A stretch of 64,000 nt of DNA from Luscinia megarhynchos (GCA_034336665.1 JAPFBE010000003.1:35004360-35068359), one strand, 5' to 3'. Counted from the first letter of the stretch, positions 1 to 13,710 are shown. Numbers and translations are program-made. The notes: generated by a model from the letters alone, not told the origin.

Positions 1-2330
1 TCTGCTCCACTTATAGCTATTCTATGCAGGAAATGAAATAGTGGAACATTAAGAAATGAGAAAAGCATATGAAACCAGGGGAGCTTAGAATGCAGTAAAA
101 ATGAATTCTTGCAAATCATTAATAATCTTATTGTTAAAATAAGTAATTTCTTCTCATCTGTCATTACTCTGAGAAAGAGATTAATTCAGTATTCAGAACA
201 TCAGTCAAAGTGTTCACCCTCACAGAGGACATGAAAAGAAAATGAATTTATAATTACCTGTATAGTATGTAGGAGCATTACGAGTCATACAAAATGTGTA
301 TGGACTGGGAATGTGCATATACATCCAGATAAATTTCAACTCATAATTTAAGTACCTGTCTGTCTGGATTACTATAGTTGAAAAATTATATAAAACATTC
401 TCTCTGACAAATTAGCATCATAAGGAGCTAATTGTACTTCAGTGTTACCTTCTAGAAACAAAACAATGCCTGAATTTGACAGAGCCCTTTAACAATTGCT
501 TCAATGGATGAAGATAGGGCAGATGGTTTCACTCCACTAAGGGTAAATTTTAACTGTTATTATGCATTTTGGATGCTAGTCAATTGGTGAGCTATGATTT
601 GGAGTCATTAATAAATTCAGACAGCTCTGAAATTTCCTGAAATAAAATCTCATATTTATTTATTGGTTTTGCTCTTTGTTTGTTGTCAAACTCTTAAAAC
701 AGGAGGAACTGTCCAGCCTCAAAGAGTTACTTGTGAGGAGAAGATATTATTTATGTTGTCGACTTTGGGCAAAGCAGGTGCCCTGAATTTCTAGGTGCAG
801 ATTCTGGAGAGAGGTGACTTTCTTCAGGGTGGGGCTTCACAGCATCACACGTGTGCAACAATTACACCACCTGCTTTGAAGGCATCTGCCACCTTTGGTC
901 AGCTTGCTACTTAAAAAAGGCTCCTTAACTATGTCCTTACGTGTAGGTGGGGTGGGATGGATCTAGGTTTGGCCCTTATAAATTCTCCCTCTTTTCTACA
1001 TGTTTTGAGTTTTAGAGTTATTTTTTGTCCTTTGGGGTTTTGGGTTGGTTTTTTACTTTTTCTTGTGTTTTCGTTTTGCTCTCTCCCTGCCTTCCTACAG
1101 TTTGGAGATAAGGTGGAGACAAGACAGACTAAGTAATCAAGTTGATTCTGTAACCAGGCTTTTAAATAGTAATAGCTGCCTGTACTAGGATCTTATTCTC
1201 TTAAATTTATTTTCCCACCATTTGTGTTTAGCTGCTCTCGCTTCCTACGCAGTAGTATCAGTCTTCTGAGTATTCCCATGATTTTAAACTAAAAAGACAT
1301 GAAAAGAAAGGGGATTTTGAATCGTTTAGAAATTTTAGTCTTAGGATATAGGAAGAATCTGTAGTGAAATCTTATTGTTTACTTTGTCGTCATTAATAAT
1401 CAAAACAAATCTATCTTCATTGCAGGTTCTTAGAATATATCAGACAAGCATAAATGTGATTTTTTAGTTTGAAATTTTTAGGATGTGCTTTTCGAGGAGA
1501 CCTGGTCTTTGAATTTCATAGATGCCATTGTTCAGTGTGGCTTTTTGGTAGCTGCTGGCTGTGCTTCCCTGCATTGTGTGGGGGACCTTTCCTACTTCCA
1601 ATGTGTTGGCACTTGTACACCAACACGTTTCTTCTGCACAAATCACTGGCAGTCAGGAGAAATTCATTCAGGCCAAATGAGATCTTATTCTATGAATTTA
1701 TAGTGCATACTTCAAATGAGAAGATCAACATTCATATAATTAATGCCCCCTGCCCCACTCCCAAGTCATACCACTTTAGTGTATTTTAGGTCTATCAAAT
1801 GATGTTTCATGAATTGGTAGGTAAGAGAATGCATATTAAATTGAGCAAGAATGAAAGGATTTAGGGTTTAGGGTGGAAAGGCTGATGGATTTGGCAAGGA
1901 ATTGACTTAGGTAAAGTCAGGTGGGTTGGCAGTAAGCAGAAACATATTTTATTTTTTGGCAGTAAAGCTGTTATGCTCAGGGAATATCATATGTCTTGTT
2001 GACTGAGGTGGAAAATTTTGGAGAGATCCTCTTGTAAAACTTCTGGAATTATATCACTGCCTTTGTCAAGATGTAAATAATTCAGTATTGCAAAGTCATC
2101 TGGAGAACAGTCAGGAAAAGAAAGCAGGGATTTTTTGACATTGATGCTTCTCTTATATTCAGGAAAAACTAGTTCCTTGATCCCTTTTATATAAGCACTG
2201 GGACTGTGCCAGCCAATGGGATGCTGGTTTTAATCCATAAAACAAAATGTTATGCAAGTTAGAAAGAAGTCTGAGTCATTAATCCCTATAAAACAAAACA
2301 AAACAAAAACTCAAACCATACACCCCACCC
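1..2330. other. AT-rich noncoding sequence, nothing recognised
   Basis: I see no exon-like reading frame, RNA gene or recognisable repeat. Short reading frames near 1464-1789 overlap each other on both strands and resemble no family I know, so I treat them as chance. Two adjacent TTTAGGG words at about 1860-1873 are too few to be a telomeric array. An (AAAAC)n-like stretch at about 2289-2309 leads into the purine tract that follows. Confidence 0.6.
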
Positions 2331-2485
2331 AAAAAAAAAAAAAAGAAAAAAAAAAAAAGAGAGAGAGAAAGGGAAAGCAAAAAGGAAATGGAAAGAAGAA
2401 AGAAAAGAGAAAGAGAAAGAGAAAAAGAGAAAAAGAGAAAGAGAAAGAGAAAGAGAAAGAGAGAAAGAGAAGCAAGAGAAAAACA
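2331..2485 (+). repeat. Homopurine low-complexity tract: poly(A), (GA)n, (GAAA/GAGAAA)n
   Basis: The tract opens with A runs broken by single G residues, passes through a short (GA)n, then becomes imperfect GAGAAA and GAAA units. From about 2379 to 2472 it contains no pyrimidine on the plus strand. Long homopurine-homopyrimidine mirror-like tracts can form intramolecular triplexes and often vary in length. The K/R/E-rich and F/S/L-rich reading frames on its two strands are by-products of the composition, not proteins. Confidence 0.95.
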
Positions 2486-5400
2486 AGCATTTGACTTACT
2501 GAAATAGTCTCACATTGTCTTCACCTTTCATTTATCTTGTTAATAACGAACGGTATCATTAAATCATGTTTCTTCAGTCTGTTCTTTCCTTACTTACTTT
2601 TGTTTGGGGACAAGGCTTCAAGGAATTTTTAGAAGTTTAATTATTAAGGTAGAAACAGTTTAATCACTCATCACAACTAATATGATTCCATTTTGGACAG
2701 GTTCTTTTTGTTCTAACACTATGTGTGGGCACAATTAGGCATCAAGAACAACTTTTGTGAATTAATTATTACACAATAAAGATATGCTTAAATTGATTTG
2801 ATTTGATACCTCTAATGGAGATATATAAAATATCTGTAATGATTAATTTTTTTTTAATTGTGGAGGGATTAGCAATTTCAATTTGTGATTTTTCTAGAAT
2901 GGTTGCCATTTATTTGGCATTTGATTAACCTATTGTTAAGACATTAGTTGTTCAACACAATTGTATTAAATGTCAACATGCAATTTGTTTAGCTATGGGT
3001 GATGTAACATATATCTTTGAGAGGCATACTTTCTACTCTGAGCAAGAATTTAATGTCCCATATGCCCAAAACCAGCTGAGATCCTCTGATAAAATGGTCT
3101 AAATATCTTCTCTGGGAGTATGCAGTTATATGTGCATATGTACATCTTTATTTATAAGTAGCTGTGATACCCTGTTCACTAGTGACCTGTGTGTATCTTT
3201 CCATCTGTGTGTTTGTGGGTAAGTGTGTGAACAGTGGTATATTTTTATGAGTATTATTTATTTCTCTGAAAAAACTGTCCATAGCAGCATATAAGTTTAA
3301 CTACATGCACTACATACAAAGGAAAATGTTATGGCCCCATATTTTTAATGAAAATTCTTATTATTTAGTGGAAATTAAGTTTCGATATAGAACAAGGAGC
3401 ACTGTTGGCATTAAATGGGATTATGGGATTCTTTTTTTATTTGTACATGCAAAGAAATCTCTCTGGTCTAATCACAACAACTTTTAAGCTTGTTGTAAAG
3501 CTGCTGTAAAATATTCAGAGTATGTACTGCATCAACTTTGAGAATAATTCTATTTTTCTCATTTTAAAATAATCTTTCCTGTATATTTGGTCTAGGTCTG
3601 AAACATGGTCTTTCAAAATTTTTTTTCCCCAGGCTGCAGTTAATGAGAAAACATAAATAACTTCTTGATGTAAGCCTTAAAAATGTACATTTATACTAAC
3701 AAACCCAGTCAGAAATGCTCAGACTATTTTTCCTGTAACAAAAAGTGTTTAATATGCAAACCTGAACCCTTTAGAACCCTTTCATATAATTGTGTCTTCC
3801 TTTTATTTTAAATTTTTTTACTTTTTTTTAAGAATTGTGACTTTTACATTTTGTAGTCATATCTGACCCACAGTAAATGAAATGAAATATAATTTGTCTG
3901 TGCCTGCTGTGTCACAGTCATATTTCTTCCTGATTGCAATTATTTCAGTCTTGTGATGCACCAAAGTGCTGTCTAGTCAACTTTATTTTCTTCAAAGAGA
4001 ATACAATGTTGTGAAACCGTTAGACACATAAACTTCAGAAAATTAATTGGGAATTCAGCTTTGTTCAGAGTCTGCTAAGCAGAGAAAAGATTGTGCGTGG
4101 TGATATTGTTAAAACTCCGCTATGAACAAAAAAGTGTACAAGCTTCCTAAAGAGGTCAGATTTAAATTGCAAGCAAGCAATTTGTTATGATGCAAAGTGC
4201 ACAAACATATCTTGTAAATGACAAATGCTGAACTATATTTTTTCTTAATAGGCCAACATCAGTAGGTTGGTTTTAAAAACGCTGCTTCTGTTGTAAAAAC
4301 CAAATATATTTATTTTAGTACAAACTAAATAGCTTTTAAGAATATTTCTGTCTTTCTTAATTCCCATGGAAGTTCCATGAGACATTCTTGCAAATGAAAA
4401 AAAGGAGTAACTGGATGAAATGGTCTGATACTCAAAATGAAAAAAACATGATTTTCAGATTTCATTTTTTTTTCCCTCTCTTCCAGTCCCTAGTCTGGGA
4501 ACTAGAACTTCTATGTATTTTTTGGATTGCAGACTCTCAAATCGATGATGCTGCTTTAAATTTAGGGTTATGTTTTCTTCCTCTTAAAAGAAAAACCCCC
4601 AAAGCTATAAACATGCTGTTAGCTCTGTTGTATCTCTCACAACTAAAGCCTCACCTGAAAATACCTCTATCTTTTCTATGATTCAGTAAAATAATTATAT
4701 ATCAATATTTATACATTGCTACAATGTGTAAACAGTTTTGCTAAATGAAAACTGACATATGTAGCACTAACTTTTCAAAATATTTGAAAACTATGACTGC
4801 ATGTCTTATGGTTTTACTGCTATACTTTACAAGCATTACAGTAACACATGGCTCACCAAGGAGATGCTGAACTGGACTGACAGCTCCTATCCAACACACC
4901 TTTACATCCATCTGTTTTCAGATAAGTTCTTGTGTTCTTGTTTGATGTTTAGGAAGTGGATAAAAATGAGCCTGGAAAAACAGAAGAGCAGTTTATTCTT
5001 TTATGAACAGCTACTACAAGAGGTGTCATATACAGGCTTAGAGCTGCATCTTTTTCTGTATTCAAGTGTTGAGTGGAAACTGGGGAAAACACATAAGGTG
5101 CAGTGAAGAGAGAGACAAATATTATTTTAACTCATTTACTGAAGAAAGTGAAAATATGGTTTAAGTCAAGATTGGTCCTGCTAGGATTTCTTCTTTTTCC
5201 TACATCACCTTTGCCTGCTTGGATCTGTTTCTGCAAGACCTTGCACACATGAGTGCTCTCGCTAAACATGACAGGATGGCTGGAAGACTTGGCAGACCTG
5301 GGGCAAATACATGCCACAAATCCCCAGCACTGCAGTGAAACCAGCTGGGTGCCAGGGGACATCCATAGTTCAGACCTTAAAGCCTCCTTCCATCTTGCTT

Positions 5401-8400
5401 TCATACTGTTTTATTATGTGTTTTAAATTATATTCTGTCACTCTCAAACCCCATGAATATTTTTTTCCTCTGTACCTACCTCTGCTTTTCTTGATCTGTC
5501 TCCTTTCTTTCTTTGGGGGAATAAAAAAATAGAAAAAAACCACCTCGAGTACAATATCTGAAACTATCTATATAGCAAATAAGGCAATGAAGGAAACTGT
5601 AATTTCTGTGTATTATTGGGCTACCTTGTGCTGGGAAGTCTGAAGGGCTTAATCTCAAACCATTCCCAGCATGGCTATAATATAATTGTTTAGCAGTGCA
5701 TGCTCAGTAAGCATGGTCATATAATGCACACCTCCAGGGCTTGTTTAGGTGTTGGTAGTAAAGATTAAAGATAATAGCACAGTGCAATTGTCACAGAACT
5801 TTAAATATAAATAGAAGTCAATATTTATATAATTTTGTCCATTATTAATAGGGATGGGAATAGCCCCTACACAGAAAGTGAATCTGTGAGATCAAGTCTC
5901 TCAAGATCCTCAACACGAGGTCCCAAGGAATCTAATAGTAAATAAATGGAAAGGGAAAAAAAAGTCCCCCAAAACCATGAAGAAATTAAGTGATTATTTT
6001 GGGGATAGGATGAATTCAGAACATTTGAGTTGCACCAGATATAAAATATTGAATTGTTCTCTGACTTTGCTATCAGATTAGTATTTGATTAATCTTATTC
6101 TCAATGACATCTGGCATTATAATGTCAAAACAGAGTAAGCAATTATGCCTAATAATACAAGACAACATCTAGGGGGAAGAGGTATCTAATTTTCCAAATT
6201 GTCCAGTGCAATGAAATGAGAAAAAAAAAGCATTTGTAATAAGTGTTTCTTTTTTATTTAATCTTTTTCATTCTTTAAATACTTTAGAAGAGATAGTCTA
6301 GTGTCATTTAAGTGTTAGGTTTGTTTCTTTCTTCTGTGTCAATCAGAACATATATCTAAAATCTTTCTGTATTCTGTAGGTGATAGTGATTTTGCAGTGC
6401 CAACAATGCAGGAAGAAATGAACTTGCCCATTCATATTGCCAGACTACGATTTTCTCTTTGTCTTTTTCATGTGTCATGCTGCTGCAACATTGGAAATTT
6501 TACAGAAATTCCTGAGAATGTGTCCAGCATCCCATTTATCTGGTTATAAACCACACATTGTTGTGCTGGGATCAAGCTTTTAGCTAACAAAACATTTAAT
6601 AACTAGGAAGAGCAAGTAGCATCACAAAGAGTTTTTGTTTAAGCAGTTCTTTAATTTGAAAATACCCTCTTGCTGTATGAAAAATCTTTCTTTGCTAACT
6701 TTCAGAGACATGTCACTTTTTTCTCTCCTCCATATGAGGAGTGAACTTTGTGGGTCTTTTAGTTCTTCATGAGACATTCTGCAAGTGTTTCCAGAATAGG
6801 TTTCTTAAGGCAGTCACTTTGGAGGATATTGGCAGAAAAACATATGTACAAATATAAAACTATTAGAGGCAGAGAGTGAAATAAATTTTAAATTCTTTGG
6901 TAGAGACTACTGTTGAATTTTTGCATTGCACAGAACTTTCTTCTGCTGTGCTTGCTGAGAATCATTCTGTATTGTGTTTTTGTGTGGTTATGCATAAACC
7001 ACTCTAGCATTTGCACACCCTTCTGGAAAAAAATTGCTAGACTTTTTGGAGTCAAAGTATCTCCTGTTTTCAGGTGGGGAGCCATGGCTGCATAAGTTGT
7101 GGGGGTTTTGGTGCATCTTCTTTTGCTTAAAAAAATGTTGATACTAATTGCATTAATGTCTTTGCATTATTCCTCAAGCAATTTTCCTTCCTGTACCTGG
7201 TCAGTAAACCAAAACACAGATCTTTTCTAGTAAAAAAATGTAATGGTCTTATCTTACATAAACTAATGCAAAAGTGAAATTGAGAAATTTATTGTTTTCA
7301 TGTCTTTTCAATGCTAAAATTGGAAAACTATGGAAAGGTTAAAATAACTGTTATGTTTTTACCTCTATTCCACTCCTTAAGACAAGGCCACAGATCATGC
7401 TATTTTTGTTAGAGCTGCTCCTTTGGTCTAAGCTGAACACTGGTGACTGGAAATTGTGAATCTAGGGCAACAGCAGCAGCAGCCCAGGGGAAAAAAACCC
7501 CAAAAGTGTATGAATAATTAATGTTTTCACTGTGTTCACCGTTCATTGTATGCAAAATCTGACTTTTAATAATGATGTCATAATATAGGACTGGACTCTG
7601 TTGAGTCAGTTTAAGGTAGGAGGACTGTAACACTCTTTCTCACTTCACTGACTTCCATCCATAATGTGATCATAAACTCACTACCATTATTGTAGACTGT
7701 TGATTTTTACAGAGGACAGAGGAAGTATTTTCTATAAAATCAGTGGTTGAAGTTCTCCTAAGTCTTAACCTTTCTTCACCAAAGGTTGAAACACCTGTCT
7801 TCCAGCGTCGCTTTATTTTTTTGATTGGAATCCCTTTCTGAACATTTTTCTTTCCTGATTGCTGCCATCATTTCAGTCATTTATTTCCATTCTTTTTTTC
7901 TTGCATCTCTTTCCTTGAACAGAAAATTAGGCTTTTCAAAATTTCTTGTGACTAGATAGGATCCATTTAGTATATTTTTTCACTTTCCATTCCCTTCTCC
8001 AGAAAATTATTCTTGTGCACCTTAATCTTTGCATCTGTTATGGTGAAAAAAAGAGTTAGCAACTTACACACCAATGGGGAAAATAAAATCTAAGTATATC
8101 AGCAAAACATGAATGTTATTCTTTATTTCCTACATCATCACTTATGAGATCGTAGACTAATTTAAAGGCATCACATCAGTAGCATTTTTATAGATTGTGT
8201 AATATTTTTCTTTGTCCATAGTGAATTTTGATGTTACTGAAACCTTTTACTATTCAACTGTGCATGCATGCAGGGAGTACAGAAGTCACAAATTGTGTTT
8301 TCTTGCTACTTCACAAAGTCTCTTTGTAATAATTTGGCATTTTGTTTGAACAATCCTGCAGCATGCAGAATTGCTTTCATTTTCTTCACACATTGGCCAT

Positions 8401-8413
8401 ACAGTTTAAAACA

Positions 8414-8416
<3 letters not shown>
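2486..8416. other. AT-rich noncoding sequence, nothing recognised
   Basis: This is unique-looking AT-rich DNA. The longest reading frames (about 100 codons, for example 4388-4681 and 4801-5106) have no recognisable domain, lie among many stops and use codons like the surrounding DNA. A short CAG run of about four to five units lies near 7468-7482. I cannot exclude conserved noncoding elements, which need cross-species alignment to see. Confidence 0.55.

Positions 8417-8444
<28 letters not shown>
8417..8444. repeat. (TA)14 microsatellite
   Basis: Fourteen uninterrupted TA dinucleotides, flanked by GTG on the left and AAGTGGGG on the right. Long TA runs are self-complementary and usually length-variable. 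Confidence 0.97.
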
Positions 8445-8560
8445 AGTGGGGGAAAAAATAACACTTTGATATGAGTATGGTAATCTTTGCTCCATTTATA
8501 TATGCACTGCATAAACAGCTTTTAAATATGCTATTATAATATGCAAGAGTCTATTTCTGT

Positions 8561-8602
8561 CTGTGATATTCCTGTGAGAATATCACAGATATTCCTGTGA
8601 GA
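8561..8602. repeat. Perfect 11-bp inverted repeat overlapping a 15-bp direct duplication
   Basis: The left arm CTGTGATATTC (8561-8571) is exactly complementary to GAATATCACAG (8578-8588) across a 6-nt loop. In addition, the 15-mer GATATTCCTGTGAGA occurs at 8565-8579 and again at 8588-8602, a period of 23 bp. The second direct copy starts at the last base of the right arm. The arrangement suggests a small templated or slippage duplication at a hairpin. No function can be inferred. Confidence 0.9.
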
Positions 8603-11600
8603 GGGAAAGACGATCGTCTGCAAGGTGCAGTTGAGTGGGAGAAACAGTCTTGCAAATTACTGTGGGTAATGGGGAGGTGAGAACCATGTTCTTGTTGGTT
8701 AAGAATAACCTCCAACAAGCACTCTTCAGTGTTTTGGCAGCTGTTGAAGCAATTGTATAAGCTTTCCAGGGGTCTGGCAGGACCAGCATTAGAATTATGG
8801 ATGTCTATGCCTATAGTCAGCTCCTCTCAATCTGCTGTCCATGTTGTAATGCATAGGTCAAACCTGAGTCAGCATTCATTAACACACTTTATGAAATTAT
8901 GGAGTCTGAGTATCCAAGCTGGACTGGTCTTTTGCACCATGAGACTATTCTCTGACTGTCAAATTTCACCAAAATTTAACTTGAATCCCAGTTCAAATTC
9001 TCTTTCAGTGCATGGATGTCCTGCTGAGCTGCTGCATTCCTAATGAGGTGTGTCCACAACTGCCTATTATACAGCCTTTTTTGGACAGTGTTTTTAATAT
9101 GGAAGGCTGGTTCTCCAGCTTGGCTGCATGACCACAACTCAAAAAGAATATCAGGGGTTTCTCCAAACTCTCACCTTGGGTCATAGTACTTTTTATGGAG
9201 AGCCACTTAGTCCAGATTTGTTCACGATGTTCCGGGGCAAGGAAGTCACGCAGTATGGAGTCTGTGTAATTTCTCTTTTCATCATTCTTTCAACAGTTTG
9301 GGGTAAATAAATACATAAATAATCAATTAATTGTTCCTCTCATCTAGTGTCTATATACCTGTAAAAGGCTGAATATACCTTGTATGCAATAGAATACATT
9401 ACTAAAGAATGTTCTGTTTGGGAGGGAACTGTGTCAGAATTTAGCCAGTTTATGCAGGGAGCAGATTTAAGTTATGATCATGTCAATGCAAACCATCAAC
9501 AAACTTGTGTTAGAGCTGGTATTGGTTTTAACCCTAAAACACACTGCTTGCACACCACAGTTTGAGATGATTGTAAGAATGGTTTACAATATACAATGTA
9601 AGAACATCCATACTGCAATATGGCTCAATCTTTTCTGTTTTTACGTCAGTTCTGACTCATAAACCCATTCCAATGCTGCAGTGTTGCCATATTGCATCTT
9701 ATTACATCAAGTGCCAAGAGCAATAACATAAAACCTTTGTTTTTCCTACACGCTCCATTTAATCTGTAAAAGCAGGACTCAGCTCAGTGGAGTGTGTACA
9801 TATACCAGCATTACACCAGTTCCATTCTGGAACCACAGCAGCCTTTGCTCATAAATTTCTAGACCACAGCAATGCAAGTGAAGCATATAGGTGAAAACTA
9901 TGAGAAGTTTAGTATCTAGTAAATCTAAGAGTCACTTTCTGTAGCATTTGCAGTAAACCTCTTCTAGATGATTGTATTTTAAAGCTACATGCTCTAAAGA
10001 GATTTAGCCTTGTCTTGGCACCAGCTGAAAGAAAAGGATATAATGTGTGCAGAACTTTATATTGCATTTCAGTAAGCTGATTCATTTCTTATTAGTTCTG
10101 GGTGAACATATGTGGGGGAGGAAGTAAAAGGGAGGGTGAACTTAGTTCTAAGAATATAAATTTTAAAAAAGTCAAACTGTAAACATGATATTTGAGTATA
10201 AATATAGAGTGTCATATTTTCAATGACACTCTTACAGTAATTAGCACTTTTTGAAAGTGTATTATTTGCCTCCAGAAGGGGAAAATATGGCTTTACTGGA
10301 GCTGCATGTAAACAGCTTCAAGTGGAAGTTGATATGATTTTTCCAAATAAAAAAAATCTAGAATAGACTGAGACCCAACACTGCTTGACATAGAAAAGCT
10401 ACTGTTGATGCATACATAATACATTTCTGGAAAGCTAATAAAAGCAGTGAAAAGCAATCTAACACAGAACCATGGGCTGCCTAACTTCAGAAAATTGCAG
10501 TGCATTGGGCTAGACTCTCTTGAAAATTATCATTTCAGAGGAGTAGACACAAGGGGGAATGGATCACTTCTCTATGTACATGCCTACTTTGAAGGTAACT
10601 GAAGTAAAATGTTCATCAACTCCAAATTACCATCATATCTATTTTCCAATCATTGCTAACATCATCTGGTAAACCAACTATATTTTTTTTGTTACAGAAG
10701 CTCACTTTTCCAACACTTTGTATACCAAACTTATAAAACTAATCTCTGTCAAGGACCTTTCTTCCCGTGTCACAAATTTGCATTACCAGTGGAAGATCAT
10801 TATAATGATTTTCAGATTTTCATGCTTTAGCAGGAAGGGGTTTGCACAATGGGATACAGGAAAACTGTCACTCATTGAATAGAAGTAAAGGCAGTAGTCA
10901 TGCTTCATGATAGCTGTGGCTGGACTAACAAAGGTTGTCAGGAAGAAGAGCCTAATGTATTTTTTTAAATTATTTATTTTTAGACTTAGCCCCATCTCTG
11001 TAGTTTTTAATTATTGTACTTGTTTATTTGCTTTTAGAATGGTAAGCACTAGTTACCATGGCATGTAAGATTCACTGTGGTTTTCATTTGTGGTCTCTCA
11101 AAGCAGTAGTCCATCTTTGGTGGGCATTGCATGGTGTTCAGATTTCTTCTAAATGAGCTCAATATGCATCTACCAACTTTCCTTGACAAAGCAATTCCGT
11201 TTTTAGTCCCAGTATTTCCAGTTTTAGCATTGTTGGTTAGCATTTTAGTCATGAGGAAGGCTGGAAGAAGTTAAAACTAAAAATAATGGAGTAATAAGAA
11301 AAAGCTTCATTTTTTTCAAATGTCATAAAGTCTGGGATAAAAATTAAAATCAGACACAGTATAGTTGTTACTTGTCATTTAAGTTCTTCAGCCTTATAGA
11401 GACAGTTTCTACTTTCCCATTTGCATGTGCTCACTGTAATTCAAGCATTATTCAACATTTATGTCCAGTAATAAAATGTGGTCCTAGCAACCTCATAAAG
11501 AAAACTGCCTGCCCTTTCCTAAATCTTGTGTTATAAGTCAGCAGTTCTTTAGTTCATCAAAATGTTGTGAAGGAGAGAAGCTGTATGACTTTCCTTTCAA

Positions 11601-13279
11601 GGAAAAAAAAAAAAAAAAGAGGCCAAAACCATTAATTTGTATAAGTTTGCCTCCTAAGATAAATTTCCAGGGTGGGTTTTCTGTGAATTCATTAGCTGTC
11701 CTGTAGCTTTACACATTACAAAGATGAGGTGACACTGATAAAGATCTTGTAAAGAACAAAACAACTGAGGCTTAAAAGCAAAAAATAGTTTTTGTGATGG
11801 GTGACAGTTGATCAGTAAAACTATACAAGAAACAATGATGAGAAGAGGGAAAAAATTACTTAATAATCCTTTTGAAAGTGTAAAGGAGAGATATAAAATT
11901 TCCTTAAAGGATGGAAAAAAATATTGGAGGCCTATTTCTCTCAAAAAACTTCCACTTATGCTTTTCTAAGTTATTAAACTTTTCCACTTGAGGACTGTAT
12001 ATTCTTGTTTATCATTGTTACTCAAATGGCAGAAGAGTATATAGTTTTTTAAATTTACTCAACATTAAAAAATTATAAATATCAAAAAATTTGAAAACTG
12101 CTAAAGAGAATAAAATGTTGGCATGTCATTCAGTAAAAAGAATATCCAAGCTTACAGTAACTTCAGTATTTTATATATTGCATGCTGTGCATCTGCTTAT
12201 GTATATTTTTTAATCTCTAGAAAAAATTTAAAAACTCTGTCTATCCAGGCTCAACAATTCATTGCCTCAACTGATGTTGACCACAAGGGTCAAAAATTCA
12301 GTGTTTGCTGTCAAACCAGACACCGTGGTGTAAGAATGATAGCAGGGGAGTTGCAGAAAAGAAGTTGAAAAGAGAGCAAAACCAGAAATCTGTTAAAAAT
12401 AGTTGTGACAAAATGTCTCTCTTCTTGAAGATGTACTGTACTTTGTTATACAACACAAAGGAAAGTGATTATAGCAAATTGGCTGTAAGAACACAGACCA
12501 GTAACATTTTGTTCCTGTTTTTTTGTGGGATAAAATGTATTGTGGGCTCTGAGACTTGAAAGGAAGTATATTGCAGGAAGTCTGCAGGAAGATGTGGTTG
12601 GAAGATGAGTTTCCAAGTAGCTAAAGAAAGTATAAAATGAGCAAACCTAAAAATAGAAATGTGAAGAAATGAGGAAAATGCACAACAGGAGAACTAAAGA
12701 CAATACACAACCAGTTAAGTTTCTTTCAGAATAAAAGAACAAGAAACAGTGTCAGATCGGGATGATTATTCAAACATGTCCTTTCTTACATTTTTATTCT
12801 TCACATTATTAAGTGTTTCTTTTTGTAAAGATTTTTTAGGGCTAAAATGTATGTTCCATTTTAGGGTCTCTATGTCTGGCAATGCACAAGAAACGCAAAA
12901 TGCCAGTAGATTCCTTTTATACTAAAGTGGATGTAGAAATAAAATTTGAAAGTAACTGATGAAATAGAAAATTAATTATCATCTCCCCTTTAACTGATGG
13001 GAAAAATTATGAAATGGATATTGCCTCTCATTTGAGGGCAGACAAGAATTTTAACTTTAAAAATTATGTAGAGTTGAGAATAATCATACTGCTAAAGCTA
13101 CCAAGTACACAACCTCACTTAGAACACAAAGTCCCTTAAAATCCTGATTTATCTGCATAAAGAGACATGATATCAAGCCCTTCACAACCTGCTTGAAAAA
13201 AAATACCAAAAAAAACCTCGAAAACTGTGAAACACTGACAACATAAACCAAACTTAATGTTGTTCGACTTAAAGCCTTT
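8603..13279. other. AT-rich noncoding sequence, nothing recognised
   Basis: No gene or interspersed repeat is recognised. Reading frames such as 8729-9043 and 11654-11944 (minus) resemble no known family. A run of 16 A residues lies at 11603-11618. It could be a retroposon tail, but no retroposed body is visible to its left. Confidence 0.55.
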
Positions 13280-13693
13280 GGTTTTGCAGAAAAGGACTTA
13301 GGGGTCCTGTGAGATACCAAGCCATTCATGTGCCAGCAAAATACCCTTGCTGTAAAGAAGGTTATTGGTGTCTTAGGCTGCTTTACACAAAGTATTGCCA
13401 GCCAGTCAAGGGAGGTGAGTAGTGCCCAGCACCAGGACCAGAGCCAGTGGCACAAACTGAAACACAGGAGGTTCCCTCTGAACATCAGAAAACATTTGTT
13501 CACCGTAGGTGTGACTGAGCACTGGCAAAGGTAGCCCAGAAAGGTTGTGGAATCTCTTCCCTTGGAGATACTCAACAGGCAGCTGAACCCGATCCTGGGC
13601 AGCTCACTCTGGGTGGCTGGAGCAGGAGGGCTGGACCACATCACCTCCAGAGCTCCTTTTCAACCTCAGCCATTTGGCAATTCTGTGATTCTT
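13280..13693 (+). mobile_element. CR1 LINE fragment, 3' end, internally deleted
   Basis: The segment reads like the end of CR1 ORF2 and its 3' untranslated region: a degenerate 'AAGGACTTAGGGGTCCTG' start, 'GCCAGCCAGTCAAGGGAGGT', 'ACTGAGCACTGGCAAAGG', 'GGTTGTGGAATCTCTTCCCT' and 'GGCTGGACCACATCACCTCC'. It closes with ATTCTGTG-type octamers at 13680-13693, the hallmark CR1 terminus. CR1 inserts by target-primed reverse transcription and is usually 5'-truncated, as here. At about 13418-13421 the text jumps from the region after 'AGGGAGGTGA' straight to 'GTGCCCAGCACCAGGACCAG'. This skips what I estimate as a couple of hundred bases in intact copies. The antisense frame at 13084-13644 crosses the element and is not a gene. 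Confidence 0.93.
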
Positions 13694-13694
13694 C

Positions 13695-13710
13695 AGTTAG
13701 TTAGTTAGTT
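13695..13710 (+). repeat. (AGTT)4 tetranucleotide repeat abutting the CR1 end
   Basis: Four AGTT (equivalently TTAG) units follow the CR1 terminal octamers with one base between them. A simple repeat at a CR1 3' terminus is common because the element ends in a short tandem repeat that slips during priming. Confidence 0.9.

Noticed and set aside
1860..1873. Two TTTAGGG words resembling telomere repeats
   Set aside because: Only two copies, and the 7-base unit is not the vertebrate TTAGGG; most likely chance.
2252..2494. Lysine/glutamate-rich frame and its antisense
   Set aside because: Product of the homopurine tract.
11603..11618. A16 run as a possible retroposon tail
   Set aside because: No retroposed gene body, polyadenylation signal or target duplication is visible beside it.
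13084..13644. Minus-strand frame of 186 codons, the longest in the window
   Set aside because: Most of it is the antisense of the CR1 fragment at 13280-13693, and the rest resembles no protein.
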